From positions 182,737 through 246,736 of the forward strand of contig CAKOGP040000446.1 of the NCBI GenBank assembly GCA_933822405.4: a DNA stretch of 64,000 nt, written 5' to 3'. A program made the position numbers and the translations under genes. Origin of the DNA: Cylindrotheca closterium. Lineage: Eukaryota > Bacillariophyta > Bacillariophyceae > Bacillariales > Bacillariaceae. This document shows, piece after piece, positions 1-10,865 of the stretch (positions are counted from its first letter, which is position 1; every line of letters begins with the position of its first letter). Below the pieces are notes generated by a model, which was not told the origin of the DNA, did no database searches, and worked only from the letters and a program-made list of their open reading frames with translations.

Positions 1-210
1 TATTTTGGAGTCTTCGAGTTACATCAACGGTATAGTTTAGTTGGAAGGATTTGCGTAGCGGACACAAAATGCATTGCAAAGGCTAGATTGTTCGAGGAAG
101 TCGAATCTGAGAATTCCATAGAACTCACTGACGGATCAAGTGACCTCGGAAACGAGTCAGCTCACAATTTTCAAAATCAACTCGACAACAAAAACTCTAG
201 CAAACTACAA

Positions 211-1099
211 TCCAATACGATTTTTGCAACTCCATTTCCCTATGGTTACGATAGTGAGCCACAATACTATCGACCGGCTTACCAACAGGCTTCACCCTCT
301 GTCTGCAATCAGAGAACAAAATACCTCCAACAGTTGAGAGCTGTCGAAGAGGCAAAGCGCCGCGTGGAAGCAGAACGATACCAACGCATGCAGACAGCTC
401 GACAAGACTATATCAGTCGCTTACAAGAAGAAGAGATTTCCTGTCAGACATACGAGTCCGCCAAACGACAAAGAGAAATGGAAGAAGCCAAACAAGAAGT
501 CCACCAATACTTGTATGCTGGTGATACTACTCCTGGTGGGCACGCCGAAGAATCAAAAGCGGAGGAAGAAACTGACACAGAGCCAGTCTTTCGCGTAATG
601 CAAGGCTTCGATGGAACATTTTACAAAGTCGAAGTGGGGGAAAATAGTCTTCGTCAACGCAAACCTCGACGAAGGAGCAGTCAAACCCCATCCCGACCAA
701 CACGAAAATCAGAAGATACTTACCAACTGATACGTGGTCATGATGGAAACATTTACCGAGTCAAGCTTCGACAACAACCAAAGAAGAAGGAAATGAGACC
801 AAGACTGGCCAGATCAATACCGACTCGTGAAGGCATTAAACATCGCACCAGAGCCTCCTCGTTATCATCATCCTTTGAAGAGTCATCCTCACCAATCGCT
901 GACGAGGATGTCTTTGTCAATGATAATTCCAATTCGCAAATCAATATCGAACCACCGAGATAGATCGACGACTGACAAGGACAAGATAAATAACAAAGTC
1001 GCGGTGTTGGTAGTCGAGGATGCTTCCGATAGCGAGTCGGATGATGATGACCACAAGTCCGTGTGGCGAAGACATCGTCGCCCATCTCAAGGGCAGTAA
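211..1099 (+). pseudogene. Decayed paralogue of the coiled-coil gene at 27162-28043
   Basis: The reading frame is clearly related along its length to the intact minus-strand gene at 27162-28043: a PFPYGYD..PQYYRPAYQQ start, a Glu/Arg/Gln-rich helix with YLQQLRAVEEAKRR, two copies of a 'YRVxxGxDGxxYxVK' motif and a VVEDASDSES tail. Three lesions argue against function. The two adjacent ATG codons of the paralogue align with ACG ATT at 217-222. The frame shifts between about 905 and 935, because the tail VVEDASDSES..SVWRR continues in the next frame up to 1099. The Trp codon before the terminal MEP aligns with TAA at 1097-1099. The frame is open to the left edge of the window, so an alternative upstream exon or start cannot be excluded. 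The function of the family is not known to me. Confidence 0.65.
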
Positions 1100-1125
1100 A
1101 TGGAACCAGTTCAAAGTTCGTCATA

Positions 1126-1604
1126 GAATAATTCGGACCAGGTGTAAATTAGAAGAAGGAAAAAAAATCACTGCCAATTTGTAAACTATCCCATCAAATT
1201 GTTCATATCCGGTAGGTACCGGTAGAACGAACATTACCTGAAAATTATGCATTGACATGTAATACCAGTACTGCAGAAACTGCTTTGTGTTATTTGGAGA
1301 AATGGAGAGATTCGGTCTCACAAACGCGACTGATAATAAAGAGTAGTTGGTTCCGGTACTATGGTAGTAACACGGGACGCGACTGATATATGTGAGCAGA
1401 CATGAGTTGAATGCAGTCATAGCAAGACTAGAGCAAAATTAGAGTTTTGATCACCACTTCTGTGTTGCTTGTCCATCGTTGTTGCCAAGTTTTTGCAGGA
1501 AGGAATCAACATTTCCATTGACCCAGTAACTTATAGAAAGGTGTAGGAGAAAGCGATCTAGTCCTGAAAGTCACTTGTCAAAGAAGGTCCTAACCAGTCA
1601 AAAC
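1126..1604. other. Intergenic, no gene seen
   Basis: No supported coding sequence. A 99-codon minus-strand frame is present but has no recognisable features. The last part should contain the promoter and leader of the gene starting at 1605. Confidence 0.5.
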
Positions 1605-4600
1605 ATGAAACGCCGCTCTGCTATTGCCGTTATCGCGGCTGTTGCTATTCTTGCTTTGATCATCGGACTATCCATTCATTTCTCCCAAAACGGCGATTCC
1701 GAAGATATACCATACTCCCTTTGCTATTTTGATGAGGCAAGTCGGACCTACAAAGGTGTCGATGCTGATTCCGCTTTCCACGACACAGCTAGCCCCTGTG
1801 TCGGAGATCGGTTTGTGGATACGTCGGTGTTTACGAACCTTGACGATCTTGAAGGGGTCGACGAAGAGGAGACTTACTCATCTAACTATTTCGTCAGCTT
1901 CCTGAAGGCTGGAATTGTCGGTCTTGCTGCATCAGAGGATATCATCAAGAATGTCACTTGCATCGATGACGCAATCGAAATTGTATTTTCCATGCCGGTC
2001 GATTCTGAACGCATCCAATCCATGTTCCCAGAATCCTCTGTCATGGCCGTGGATGGGATTGTATTTGGCAATTGCAGCACAGTCACTGAAGATAATTCAT
2101 TGGGGACGCCAACCATGCCAAGTGGTTTCCTATTGGTCCACAGCGCAAACCTTACAAACATTGATACAGTGAAGGTTCTCGGAGAAGGGGTATCAATCAA
2201 CTATCTCTTCCAAGAACGAAATATTGTCTATGAACCATATGGTATCACTGAAGGTGGGGAAAGAAGAAAACTGAAAAAGCAGAGCAAACTAGATAAGTTT
2301 TTGAGGAATTTTGCAGTCCTAGGAGTGACCTTCTCTCTAGAAGTTGATCCAACGGTGGTATTTGAAGCCAAAGTCTTAAAAGACTATTGGCAGCTGCTTG
2401 GGGAAAAGTGGTACGAGTACGATCCATATATCGACTTTGAGCTGCGTGTCCAGTACGAACTAGGCTTGAAGCTTCGCGCGAAGGCTAGTGTGGCTGCAGG
2501 AGTACAACTTCAAGACGGCGTAGAAATCCCCATGGTTGGATTCATACCGATTCCTTCTTTTGGTTTCAAGCTACCTCGGTTAGTAGCAAAGATTCTTAAA
2601 AAATGGCTTCCCAAGCAAGAGATTTCACGATCCCTCGGCCTTGGATTTGAAATGCCATTTTCTGCCTCCGTTGCGTACAGTGCTGAAGTCGGTGCATCTG
2701 TATCATCTGGACTAGATCTCAGTTCTGGAGAAAAGATCTACAGATGGGCATTGAAGGGCAAGCCGCCATTTATTAGTCCAACTTTTGAGACAGTATCCAA
2801 TGTTCAGGCATCTGCAACACAGATAACGCCTGTATATGAAAAACGTGACGGCAAATTTCAAATGTCGGTGAAAGTAGGAGGGAAGCCTTCTATGATACTT
2901 GACGTCTTTGGTAAGTTGAGCTTTGTACTGTTGGAAATTGTTCGCACGAAGATACATACAGTNNNNNNNNNNNNNNNNNNNNNNNNNNNNNNNNNNNNNN
3001 NNNNNNNNNNNNNNNNNNNNNNNNNNNNNNNNNNNNNNNNNNNNNNNNNNNNNNNNNNNNNNNNNNNNNNNNNNNNNNNNNNNNNNNNNNGTAATCCATT
3101 GGAAATCAAATGCGAGGAGTGCCATTCAGCTGAACTCGACATCAACTTGATCGCAATTGGGGATGCATTTATGGTTGCATTATTTTTCGGTAAATACTTC
3201 GGATTCCCAATAGTGCCTGCATTGACTCTGGAAATCCCAGCGTTCAAGATATGCGGCGATTTCGAAGAAGAACTGACGTGCGGCGACAAATGCTGTGAAT
3301 CCGAGGACGCAACGTGTACAATTGCTGATGATGGAAAAGGGAGCTGTGACGAGCAATCTTCTAGCCCAACCATTCCAGAGCTGACATCCTCCTGGCCCTC
3401 TACTTTCCCTCCAACGGCCGATCTTTTCAAGACTGCGAGGGGTACATCCGGTAGGGCAAACTCCATGAAACGTGAATTCATGAGTGCACAGCATGCTAAC
3501 AGTTATTTTCTTCCTCATAGACCCACATTTCAAAACTTGGAACGGACGTTTTAGCTACCAGGGGGCTTGTGATCTGGTCTATGTCGATACTGATCTAATG
3601 ACGGTGCATGTTCGAACAACTTTGTCAGACACTCGCCATTTCTCGTATATCTCTGCTGTGGCAGTCTCCATCGGTGGCGACCTATTTGAATTTCATGCAG
3701 ATGGCACATACTTTGTCAACAAAGAAAAGCCAATCGATTTGCCCGGGGAAGTTGGAGGCTACCCGTTAGTGGAAACCTCAGGAAAAATTGCCATTGACCT
3801 TTCGAATGGTCAATTTTTGCGACTTTCAACTTTTAGCAGCACGATTACAGTTGATATCAGAGGGAATGCTGACGACTTCTCGGACAGCAGAGGAATCATT
3901 GGCTCTTTTCAAGAGGACATGGCTGTAAGGCGAGATGGCAGCCTGTTCGATGGAAATAATGTAGAAGAAATTGCATCTGAATGGCTGGTTGATAGCTCAG
4001 TGGGAGATGAGCTACTCTTCGTTGAAGGACCTCCCCACGAAGGCTGTATGGAAGCTACACCGTTCACCAGCTCTGATGCGCAAGAAGTCGTAGCGCAACA
4101 AGCTTGCTCTAGATTTCAAGGTGGCGCTTTTGATGATTGCGTCTTTGATGTGCTTGCAAGTGATGGTGATACCGAATGGGCGCGGAATCCAGGCTTTAAT
4201 CTAGTACAGGAAACTCTCGTGGAGACTCTAGAGAACGATAGATGTGACTCGGCAACCGTTATTCCGTTTCCTTACATTGTGACTGACAGTACCATTGGAG
4301 CGTTGCCGGATGATGTTCGCTTTGTCCACTGCGGCAGGTCGTATCCTTCCACCAATGGCATCTGGTACAGCTTCACAAAGGATACCAGTGGGCTTGTCAG
4401 GGCTCAAATTGATACCGAAAGCAGTTCCTACCCTTTGCTTCGCGTTTATAGGGGCAAGTGCGATTCTTTGGTTTGCATCATTGAAGCTTCCAGGTTCAGG
4501 GAGTTGGACGTGATCTGGCCTGCAGAAGCGGGAGTGACGTACCAACTATTGGTGTCTCATTCAAGGTTTGGAAAGGAAATCGATTCATTTTCTTTGTCAA

Positions 4601-6630
4601 TTCAAGATTATGAAGTCCCAGAGAATGATACCTGTGACTTGGCAGCCCCCATGTCGCTTCCTTACAGTACGACTGCGAGTACTGTTGGCGCGCTGCCCGA
4701 TTATGAAGTTGACTCCAGCTCTTCATCGCAGTCTCGTATCCCACCCAATGGCATATGGTATAGCTTCACAGGTAATGCCAATGCAATGGTTAGAGTCCAA
4801 ATTGATGCTGAAGCCGATGTGAATCTCAGAGTCTATCGTGGCGAGTGCAACAATTCTCTGACTTTGGTCCACCACGGATATACCTCGCGTGGAATTTTCG
4901 ACGAGTTTTGGATTACAGAGGCAGGCGTGAAGTACCAGCTCTTGTTCTCTGGGAGAAGATTTGGAGTGGGCATAGAGTCATTCTCAATGTCGGTTCAACA
5001 ATATGAAGTTCCAGAGAACGACGCGTGTGACTCGGCGACCATTGTTTCATCCTTTCCATATTCCAACACGAATGCAAGTACTCTTGGCGCGCTGCCTGAT
5101 TCGCGAGATAATAACGAACGCTTCTGCGCTTTTTCGTACCCTAATGTTGCCAATGGGATTTGGTACAGCCTCACAAAGGACACCAGTGCAATTGTTAGAG
5201 TTCAAATTGATGCTGGAGTTGACGATGAACCACATCTCCGTGTATTTAGTGGCGAGTGCGATTCCCTTGGTTGTGTTAAGGATGGATTTGATAATAATTT
5301 TGGGAATGTGGACAGGGCTTGGTTTGCAGAAGCTGGCGTAAAGTACCAGCTCTTGATCTCTGAAAGATTTTACAGAGTTGGCATTGAGTCATTCTCATTG
5401 TCAATTCAAGATTACGAAGTTCCAGAGAACGACGTGTGTGACTCGGCTACCATTGTTTCCTTGCCATACAATAATGCGAATGCCAGTTCTGTTGGCGCCC
5501 TTCCTGATTCTGATGATACTGTCCGTAGCTGCGGTGCGACGTCCAATGACCCTCACACGACCAATGGCATCTGGTACAGCTTCACAGCTGAGACTAGTGC
5601 AATTGTTGGAGCTCTCGTTGATGCTGGGTCCTCTAATGATTTGCTTCTCCGGGTGTACAGTGGCGAGTGCGATTCTCTGGTTTGTGTTGGTTCACAGCTC
5701 AAATATTCCGGAAAGGCAGAGGTGGTATGGTTTGCAGAGGTAGGCGTGAAGTACCAGATCTTTGTGTCTGGATATTCGTTCCATTTGGGCATAGGACTAC
5801 AATCATTTTCGTTGTCAATTCAAGAATACGAAGTTCCAGAGAATGGAGCGTGCGACTTGGGAACCACTATTTCATTGCCTTTCACTGCGGAAACCAGTTC
5901 CATCGGCGCACTGCCTGATCACCCTGATGACCCAAACTGCCTTGATTTCAACAGCATCCCAAATGGTATCTGGTATAGCCACACAAAGGATACCGCTGCA
6001 ATTGTTAGAGCTCAAATGAATGTTGGGGTTAGCATCGATACGCGTCTACGCGTGTACACTGGCGAGTGTGGTTCTCTGGATTGTGTTGTTACCGCGGGGA
6101 GATCCGGTGTTGCAGAGGTCTTCTTTTTTGCAGAGGCAGGCGTGAAGTACCATTTCTCGTTCTCAGAGACTACGTTTGGATTGGGCATAGAATCGTTCTC
6201 ATTGACAATCGAAGATTACGAAGTTCCAGAGAATGATACATGTAACTCGGCAACACGCATTTCGTTGCCTTACAATGGTGAAGGCAGCACTCTCGGAGCC
6301 TTGCCTGATCCTGATGACACTAGCTGCGCCACGTCGTCGACTACGCCCAATGGCATCTGGTACACCTTCACAGCTAGTACCAGTGGAAATGTCAGAGCTC
6401 GAATTGATGCCGCTTCCCGCTATAACACTCTCCTCCGTGTGTATAGTGGAGACTGTGAATCTTTGGTTTGTCTTTCTGTGAGAAGGTCACCCGGTGCGAG
6501 TGTGTACCGCGGAGATGTGGATGTGACTTGGTTTGCTGAAGCTGGCGTGAAGTACCAACTCTTGGTGTCTGAGCAATGGTTTGATGAACTGGGAATCGAC
6601 ACTTTCAGCATTGCCATAGACTTCCAGTAA
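1605..6630 (+). CDS. VWFD-like domain protein with six tandem ~130-aa repeats
   Basis: Two exons are proposed, 1605-3441 and 3521-6630, joined by a 79-nt intron (gt at 3442, ctcatag at 3514-3520, with a gctaac branch-like site). Splicing gives ARDPHFKTWNGRFSY, the hallmark start of a von Willebrand factor type D domain (about 3519-4000). The first ATG of the frame is 1605; the frame runs further upstream without an ATG. The protein begins with a hydrophobic stretch after MKRRS (residues 5-24), so it is a signal-anchor or secreted protein. A Cys-rich segment (CGDKCCESEDATC) precedes the D domain. The C-terminal two thirds holds six repeats starting near 4231, 4621, 5014, 5425, 5839 and 6229. 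Each has NDxCDxA, a TxGALPD motif, NGIWYSFT, LRVYxGxC and EAGVxYQLL, and resembles bacterial pre-peptidase C-terminal-like beta-sandwich repeats. A cell-surface or adhesion role is inferred. An assembly gap interrupts exon 1, so part of the protein is unknown. Confidence 0.8.
2963..3090. other. Assembly gap (128 N)
   Basis: A run of N inside exon 1 of the VWFD-like gene. The frame is open on both sides. The true length of the missing piece is unknown, so frame continuity across it is not proven. Confidence 0.99.
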
Positions 6631-7029
6631 ACATATTGGAAATAAGACTGCATACACATACTACTTTTTTAATGTTGAAGAAGCTTCATTGCTATTCTGT
6701 GTTTGAGTGTGAAGTGTGCCACTCCTCCAAGCGCAGATTCCCGGACGGCGACATGAACTGATTGCACAAAACGAAGGAAGGACTGCGACCAACGTCATCA
6801 GCTGCTGAAACTCTTTACCCAAGCAGCTAATAAGTCGGGCATCAAGATTCCAAAAAAATTAGATGAACAATCAGTACCAATTTGTATTAGGTTGGTACCG
6901 TACTCATCAAATGGATGGCAAGAGTAAAGGTGAGGAAAGTGAAGTGGCTTCCTCTCAAGTGTAGTAGACCCATCCGACTACTTGCAGCCTGTCGTACGTA
7001 AGTGAGGAACAAGATCGCAATCAATACTG
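6631..7029. other. Intergenic, no gene seen
   Basis: About 400 nt between two plus-strand genes. No coding signal, repeat or RNA gene was recognised. It should hold the 3' end of the VWFD gene transcript and the promoter of the dehydrogenase. Confidence 0.5.
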
Positions 7030-7947
7030 ATGTACATCGTCACAAATCGAAACGGATCGATCATGATCTTTAGAACTACAGCTGTATCCACAGTATTATC
7101 TACATTATTATTGTTTGCATCACTCAGTACAAGTGTTATGGCTATGAAGACTGTTCTAGTTACCGGAGGAAACCGTGGAATTGGCTTGGCAATCTGTCAA
7201 CGAATCTTGGAGGAAACAACAGATGTGAAGGTTCTTTTGGGTTCTCGTGACTTGGGACGTGGGCAGCAAGCAGCCGATTTCCTCAGCAAGCAAATTTCCA
7301 ACTGCCAGGAGAGACTGGAAGTCATTGAAATGGATACTTCGTCAGATGAAAGTGTCAAGAAGGCTGCGTCTCAAATCGATTCCTTGTTTGGGATTATCAA
7401 CAATGCTGGTGTGATCAACACTCCCTGCATCAACACAAACTATTTTGGGCCTCGACGTGTCAATGATGCCCTTGTAGGAGTTCTTCAACGTCCAGGCGGA
7501 CGCATTGTTAACATTGCGTCAGCGTCTGGTCCAAACCACGTGTCTGGGCTGAGGGGTGAACTCAAGGAAAAACTGGCCAAGCCATGGACGATCAAGGGTG
7601 GAATCTCAGAGCTAGACGAACTTGCTCACACCTTGACCAAAACCAGTGACAACTACGGAACTAGTAAGGCCTTGGTCAATGCCTATACCCGTCTTCATGC
7701 CAAGTCAGAACCAGATCTTATCATCAACTCGGTCACTCCTGGATTTATTGCATCTGATATGGGCAAGATGTTGGGAGCTACCAAACCAACTGCCGATGGT
7801 GCCATTCCTCCAGTCAATCTTCTCTTGAATGAAGAATTTGCCAGTATTCCAACTGGAAGATACTATGGAAGTGACACCAAGCGCAGCCCTTTGGATGTAT
7901 ATCGAGGACCAGGCGACCCAGTATATGAGGGTCCAGATTGGGAGTAA
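7030..7947 (+). CDS. Short-chain dehydrogenase/reductase, probably secretory-pathway targeted
   Basis: A single-exon classical SDR of 305 residues. The Rossmann cofactor motif is TGGNRGIG (residues 45-52), followed by NNAG (about 124-127), a serine in NIASASG and the catalytic YGTSK. All expected catalytic residues (Ser, Tyr, Lys) are visible. The Arg after the glycine-rich loop and SRDLGRG suggest NADP(H) use, as in carbonyl-reductase-like SDRs. The substrate cannot be told from sequence. The region before the cofactor motif contains a hydrophobic stretch (about residues 17-38), consistent with a signal peptide or anchor. The first ATG is at 7030; an ATG at 7063 gives a cleaner signal peptide, and the ATG at 7144 would give a soluble enzyme. 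The C-terminal DVYRGPGDPVYEGPDWE tail is polar. It converges with the next gene, 98 nt away. Confidence 0.85.
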   Translation: MYIVTNRNGSIMIFRTTAVSTVLSTLLLFASLSTSVMAMKTVLVTGGNRGIGLAICQRILEETTDVKVLLGSRDLGRGQQAADFLSKQISNCQERLEVIEMDTSSDESVKKAASQIDSLFGIINNAGVINTPCINTNYFGPRRVNDALVGVLQRPGGRIVNIASASGPNHVSGLRGELKEKLAKPWTIKGGISELDELAHTLTKTSDNYGTSKALVNAYTRLHAKSEPDLIINSVTPGFIASDMGKMLGATKPTADGAIPPVNLLLNEEFASIPTGRYYGSDTKRSPLDVYRGPGDPVYEGPDWE

Positions 7948-8045
7948 GGATGAGCAAGGAAATAATCAATAGTAGCTACTTATACATACACATGGGTTCT
8001 ATATCGTAAGGTATGAAAAATGATACGGGATGGAAATGGTATTCT

Positions 8046-10430
8046 TTAACCGAGCAACATAAAGACTGTGACAGACAAGATACTTGCCATGGACCACCAT
8101 CCGTTCATCCGCCTCTTTGAGGTACTCGACGAGCTTCCGTAGCGGTACCCACCAGCGGATTCATCAGAATAGGCCCCACCATAGTCTCCACTACCAGATT
8201 CACCACTGTAGCAAACTTGCGATGTTACATTCCCTTCAATTTCTTGTTCCGCTTGTGGAAGAAGCTGCTGGCATGCCGGATTCTCGACGGTGACCAGTGC
8301 CGTCAGTCCTGGCCAAACCAACTGCGCATCAATGGCGATATTTCTTGCTTGTTCTTCAAAGGATGCAGTGGTACCCGCATTGGCTGTACTGGTAGTAAGA
8401 TCCTCTCCCAATACCCGTTCAGCATTGCGATAGTCCAAGAGTTCCTCTATCCGAGCGTGTGCAAAGGCTTGTTCACAGTCATTGACAATCAAAGGAGGAG
8501 GGTTTGTACTTGCGCTGTCATTGTTGTCTAGGTTGGGCAAGGAAAGATCATACTGGTGCGACCAGTCTTGGTTACCAATAGCGGAAAGAGCCGATATGCT
8601 AGCCTGCAAAAAGCTCGAAGAGTCGGTTGGTAGTTCGGACCGAGCCACCTTTCCTCGAATGACCAATTCCGAGCCACTGGCCAAGACTGGAAAGCGAGAA
8701 GCTGTGGCATCTACAATGGACAATGGCAGCAAAGAAGCAGCAGAAGCAGCAGAAGCAGCAACAGCATTCGCAGAAGCAACACCAACGGAACCATCCTGTT
8801 GAAAGTAGGAAATGTCAATATCCGATAAGACAATCTGTTCCAATTCTTGTTTGTAAAAGTCTTCCATTTGTTGAACGGTATCATCAAAGCCTTCGTAGAT
8901 TTGAAGGACCTTGCCTCCGTTTTGCAAGGCAATCCCAGTCAACAAATCCACATCGGCAGAACTGCCAAAGGCCAAAGAAAAGATCTTCACCTGGCCTTCC
9001 GAATTTGCCTCGCCAACATTTTTGGCAATGGAAGTACGGTCAGTGATACCCTCACTTGCCCCACCATCACTCAAAACAACCAGAATGGGTACTGAAGTAG
9101 CAGTAGAAGTGACAATATCAGTTGCCATTGATCGTGCATGTGAAATCCCATCGAGATAGGCATCATGAAGGTTGGTACTCCCGATCGTATTAAGGGATTG
9201 GACAAAGTTTGCAGCCTCTTGCTTGGTGGACGGATTGGCCACTGCTGGTCCCCATAGAGTTTCCGTTCCCAAAGTGGAAAAGGTCTGAACGGCAAAGGCA
9301 TCCTTATTGTCGACTAGTAACGAAACCATGGAAGCAAAGGCCACCTTGGCATTTTCCAACCGATCCCCACTCATGGAACCGGAAATGTCAATGACAAAGA
9401 CCATATTTTTGGCCAAGCTGCCCACCGTGGCCAAAAAGTCAGAAGGATTGAAGACATGGGTAAAGCAAAGTTCTTCCTTGTCCTCTTCTTGCAAGGGAAT
9501 GGTAAAGACTCCAGCGTCCGGAAGAGAGGCTGGTTGAAAGTATCCACGGACCAGACGAGGAAGGGACGAGTCCTCTGCCAAGTTGCTCTCTTGGAAATGG
9601 GCCATGGCACGGTTGGAATCCACTTGAGTAACATTCAATGAGAGCTGGTTGGATTGTAACAGTCCTAGTTTGCGCACATTGCCAAGATCATCCTCATTCC
9701 AAAATTTCAATTCGACAATGCCCGCAGTGTCATCCTGGACCATAAAATCCAATTCCAAGGAATCTGAGACAGCCATACCAGGAAAGAGTGGCAGTTGAAA
9801 GGATACTTGATGATTCTTTTGAACGAGCAATTCGGTATACGTCAGCTTGACCTTCGTAGTAGACGATTCGTCCATGACAGCGGTGGTAAAATTAGCTGCA
9901 TCAATAGTAGTAGTAGTAGTATTGGCATTGGACCTCCGTGGTGGCGGTGGCAGCACCACTTGCAACTTGTAGTTGGACATGTCCCATGCCGTCAAGAGAG
10001 CAGCTGGTTTGCCTTGGGATACCATGTCCTCAAAGGTATCTTGGGCTTGCTGGATTCCTTGAACTTGTGAATCCAATTTGCAGTCCTCCGAAAGATCCAT
10101 TTCCAGACTTTGGACACGGGCCAATCGGGGAAGCTGCAACGTCATGGTGTGTATGATTGGTCCACATTGTGCTGTTGTTGTGTTTGTGTTATTCATTGTA
10201 GCAGTCATCGTCATGGTGTCATCATCATCATCAAGATCGCGACGACGAAATGTCATGTCAATTGTTGTCTTCAATAGCCGAGATTGCACATTCGTAGTCA
10301 CATGATAGTGTGTCAAGTCCACCAAGTTGCTAGTATCTTCTGCTGCCGCAACCACAACTGCTGCAAAGATAACCAATTGACAGACGAGTGCCACTGCCAT
10401 GCTGGTGATTGAGGAAATCATGAATCTCAT
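8046..10430 (-). CDS. VIT and von Willebrand A domain surface protein
   Basis: A 794-residue protein with an N-terminal signal peptide (hydrophobic to about residue 30). A VIT-like domain follows (DLTHYHVTTNVQSRLLKTTIDMTFRR onward), then a VWA domain (about residues 340-530). The VWA domain has a full MIDAS metal site: DISGSMS, a Thr in NTIGSTNL and SDGGA. This order resembles inter-alpha-trypsin-inhibitor heavy-chain proteins. The region after VWA is less conserved, and the C-terminus is a Ser/Gly-rich segment followed by a short hydrophobic tail (WWSMASILSVTVFMLLG), suggesting a GPI signal or membrane anchor. It is predicted to be extracellular and to bind a ligand through the metal site; the partner is unknown. 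No intron is needed. The start ATG at 10430 opens directly into the signal peptide. Confidence 0.87.
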   Translation of the reverse strand: MRFMISSITSMAVALVCQLVIFAAVVVAAAEDTSNLVDLTHYHVTTNVQSRLLKTTIDMTFRRRDLDDDDDTMTMTATMNNTNTTTAQCGPIIHTMTLQLPRLARVQSLEMDLSEDCKLDSQVQGIQQAQDTFEDMVSQGKPAALLTAWDMSNYKLQVVLPPPPRRSNANTTTTTIDAANFTTAVMDESSTTKVKLTYTELLVQKNHQVSFQLPLFPGMAVSDSLELDFMVQDDTAGIVELKFWNEDDLGNVRKLGLLQSNQLSLNVTQVDSNRAMAHFQESNLAEDSSLPRLVRGYFQPASLPDAGVFTIPLQEEDKEELCFTHVFNPSDFLATVGSLAKNMVFVIDISGSMSGDRLENAKVAFASMVSLLVDNKDAFAVQTFSTLGTETLWGPAVANPSTKQEAANFVQSLNTIGSTNLHDAYLDGISHARSMATDIVTSTATSVPILVVLSDGGASEGITDRTSIAKNVGEANSEGQVKIFSLAFGSSADVDLLTGIALQNGGKVLQIYEGFDDTVQQMEDFYKQELEQIVLSDIDISYFQQDGSVGVASANAVAASAASAASLLPLSIVDATASRFPVLASGSELVIRGKVARSELPTDSSSFLQASISALSAIGNQDWSHQYDLSLPNLDNNDSASTNPPPLIVNDCEQAFAHARIEELLDYRNAERVLGEDLTTSTANAGTTASFEEQARNIAIDAQLVWPGLTALVTVENPACQQLLPQAEQEIEGNVTSQVCYSGESGSGDYGGAYSDESAGGYRYGSSSSTSKRRMNGWWSMASILSVTVFMLLG

Positions 10431-10865
10431 CGTCTGAATTGTTTGTTTGATGGTCGAAAGAAGCGATTGTGTTCACTTTCTTCTTTTCACTTTTTTATGT
10501 TGAAAGGGTTCGTCTTGCCTTCATATCAGTCCAGTGTGAGACGTGCAGTGTTTCCATAGAGCATTTGTGCTGCGCTACTGGTATGTGTACCACTGTATTT
10601 TTATTGTATTTCAGAATCCCGCTTCGCCCTATTGTATTATTTGACATTTGTGAATCATGGTGGGATAATGCCGTCTGATGTCTGTCCGCGCATCATCATA
10701 TTTTTTTAAAACACTCAGTTTTAGCGGTTTTAGGGGGAAATGGAACTCAAATCCGTAAACTGACCTCATTTTACGGTACTTCTTACTAAAATACCAAAAT
10801 CAACCTATTTGCCCGTCGCCACGAATATCAACATCATCATCATTTCGACACAAAAATAAAAAATA
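10431..10865. other. Divergent intergenic region
   Basis: 435 nt between divergently transcribed genes (VIT/VWA on minus, Asn-Pro protein on plus). It should contain both promoters. It includes an A/T-rich stretch near 10700-10740 but no motif I can name with confidence. Confidence 0.5.

Noticed and set aside
1575..1604. Upstream extension of the VWFD gene starting at TTG
   Set aside because: A eukaryotic nuclear gene should start at ATG; the first ATG in frame is 1605 and opens directly into the hydrophobic segment.
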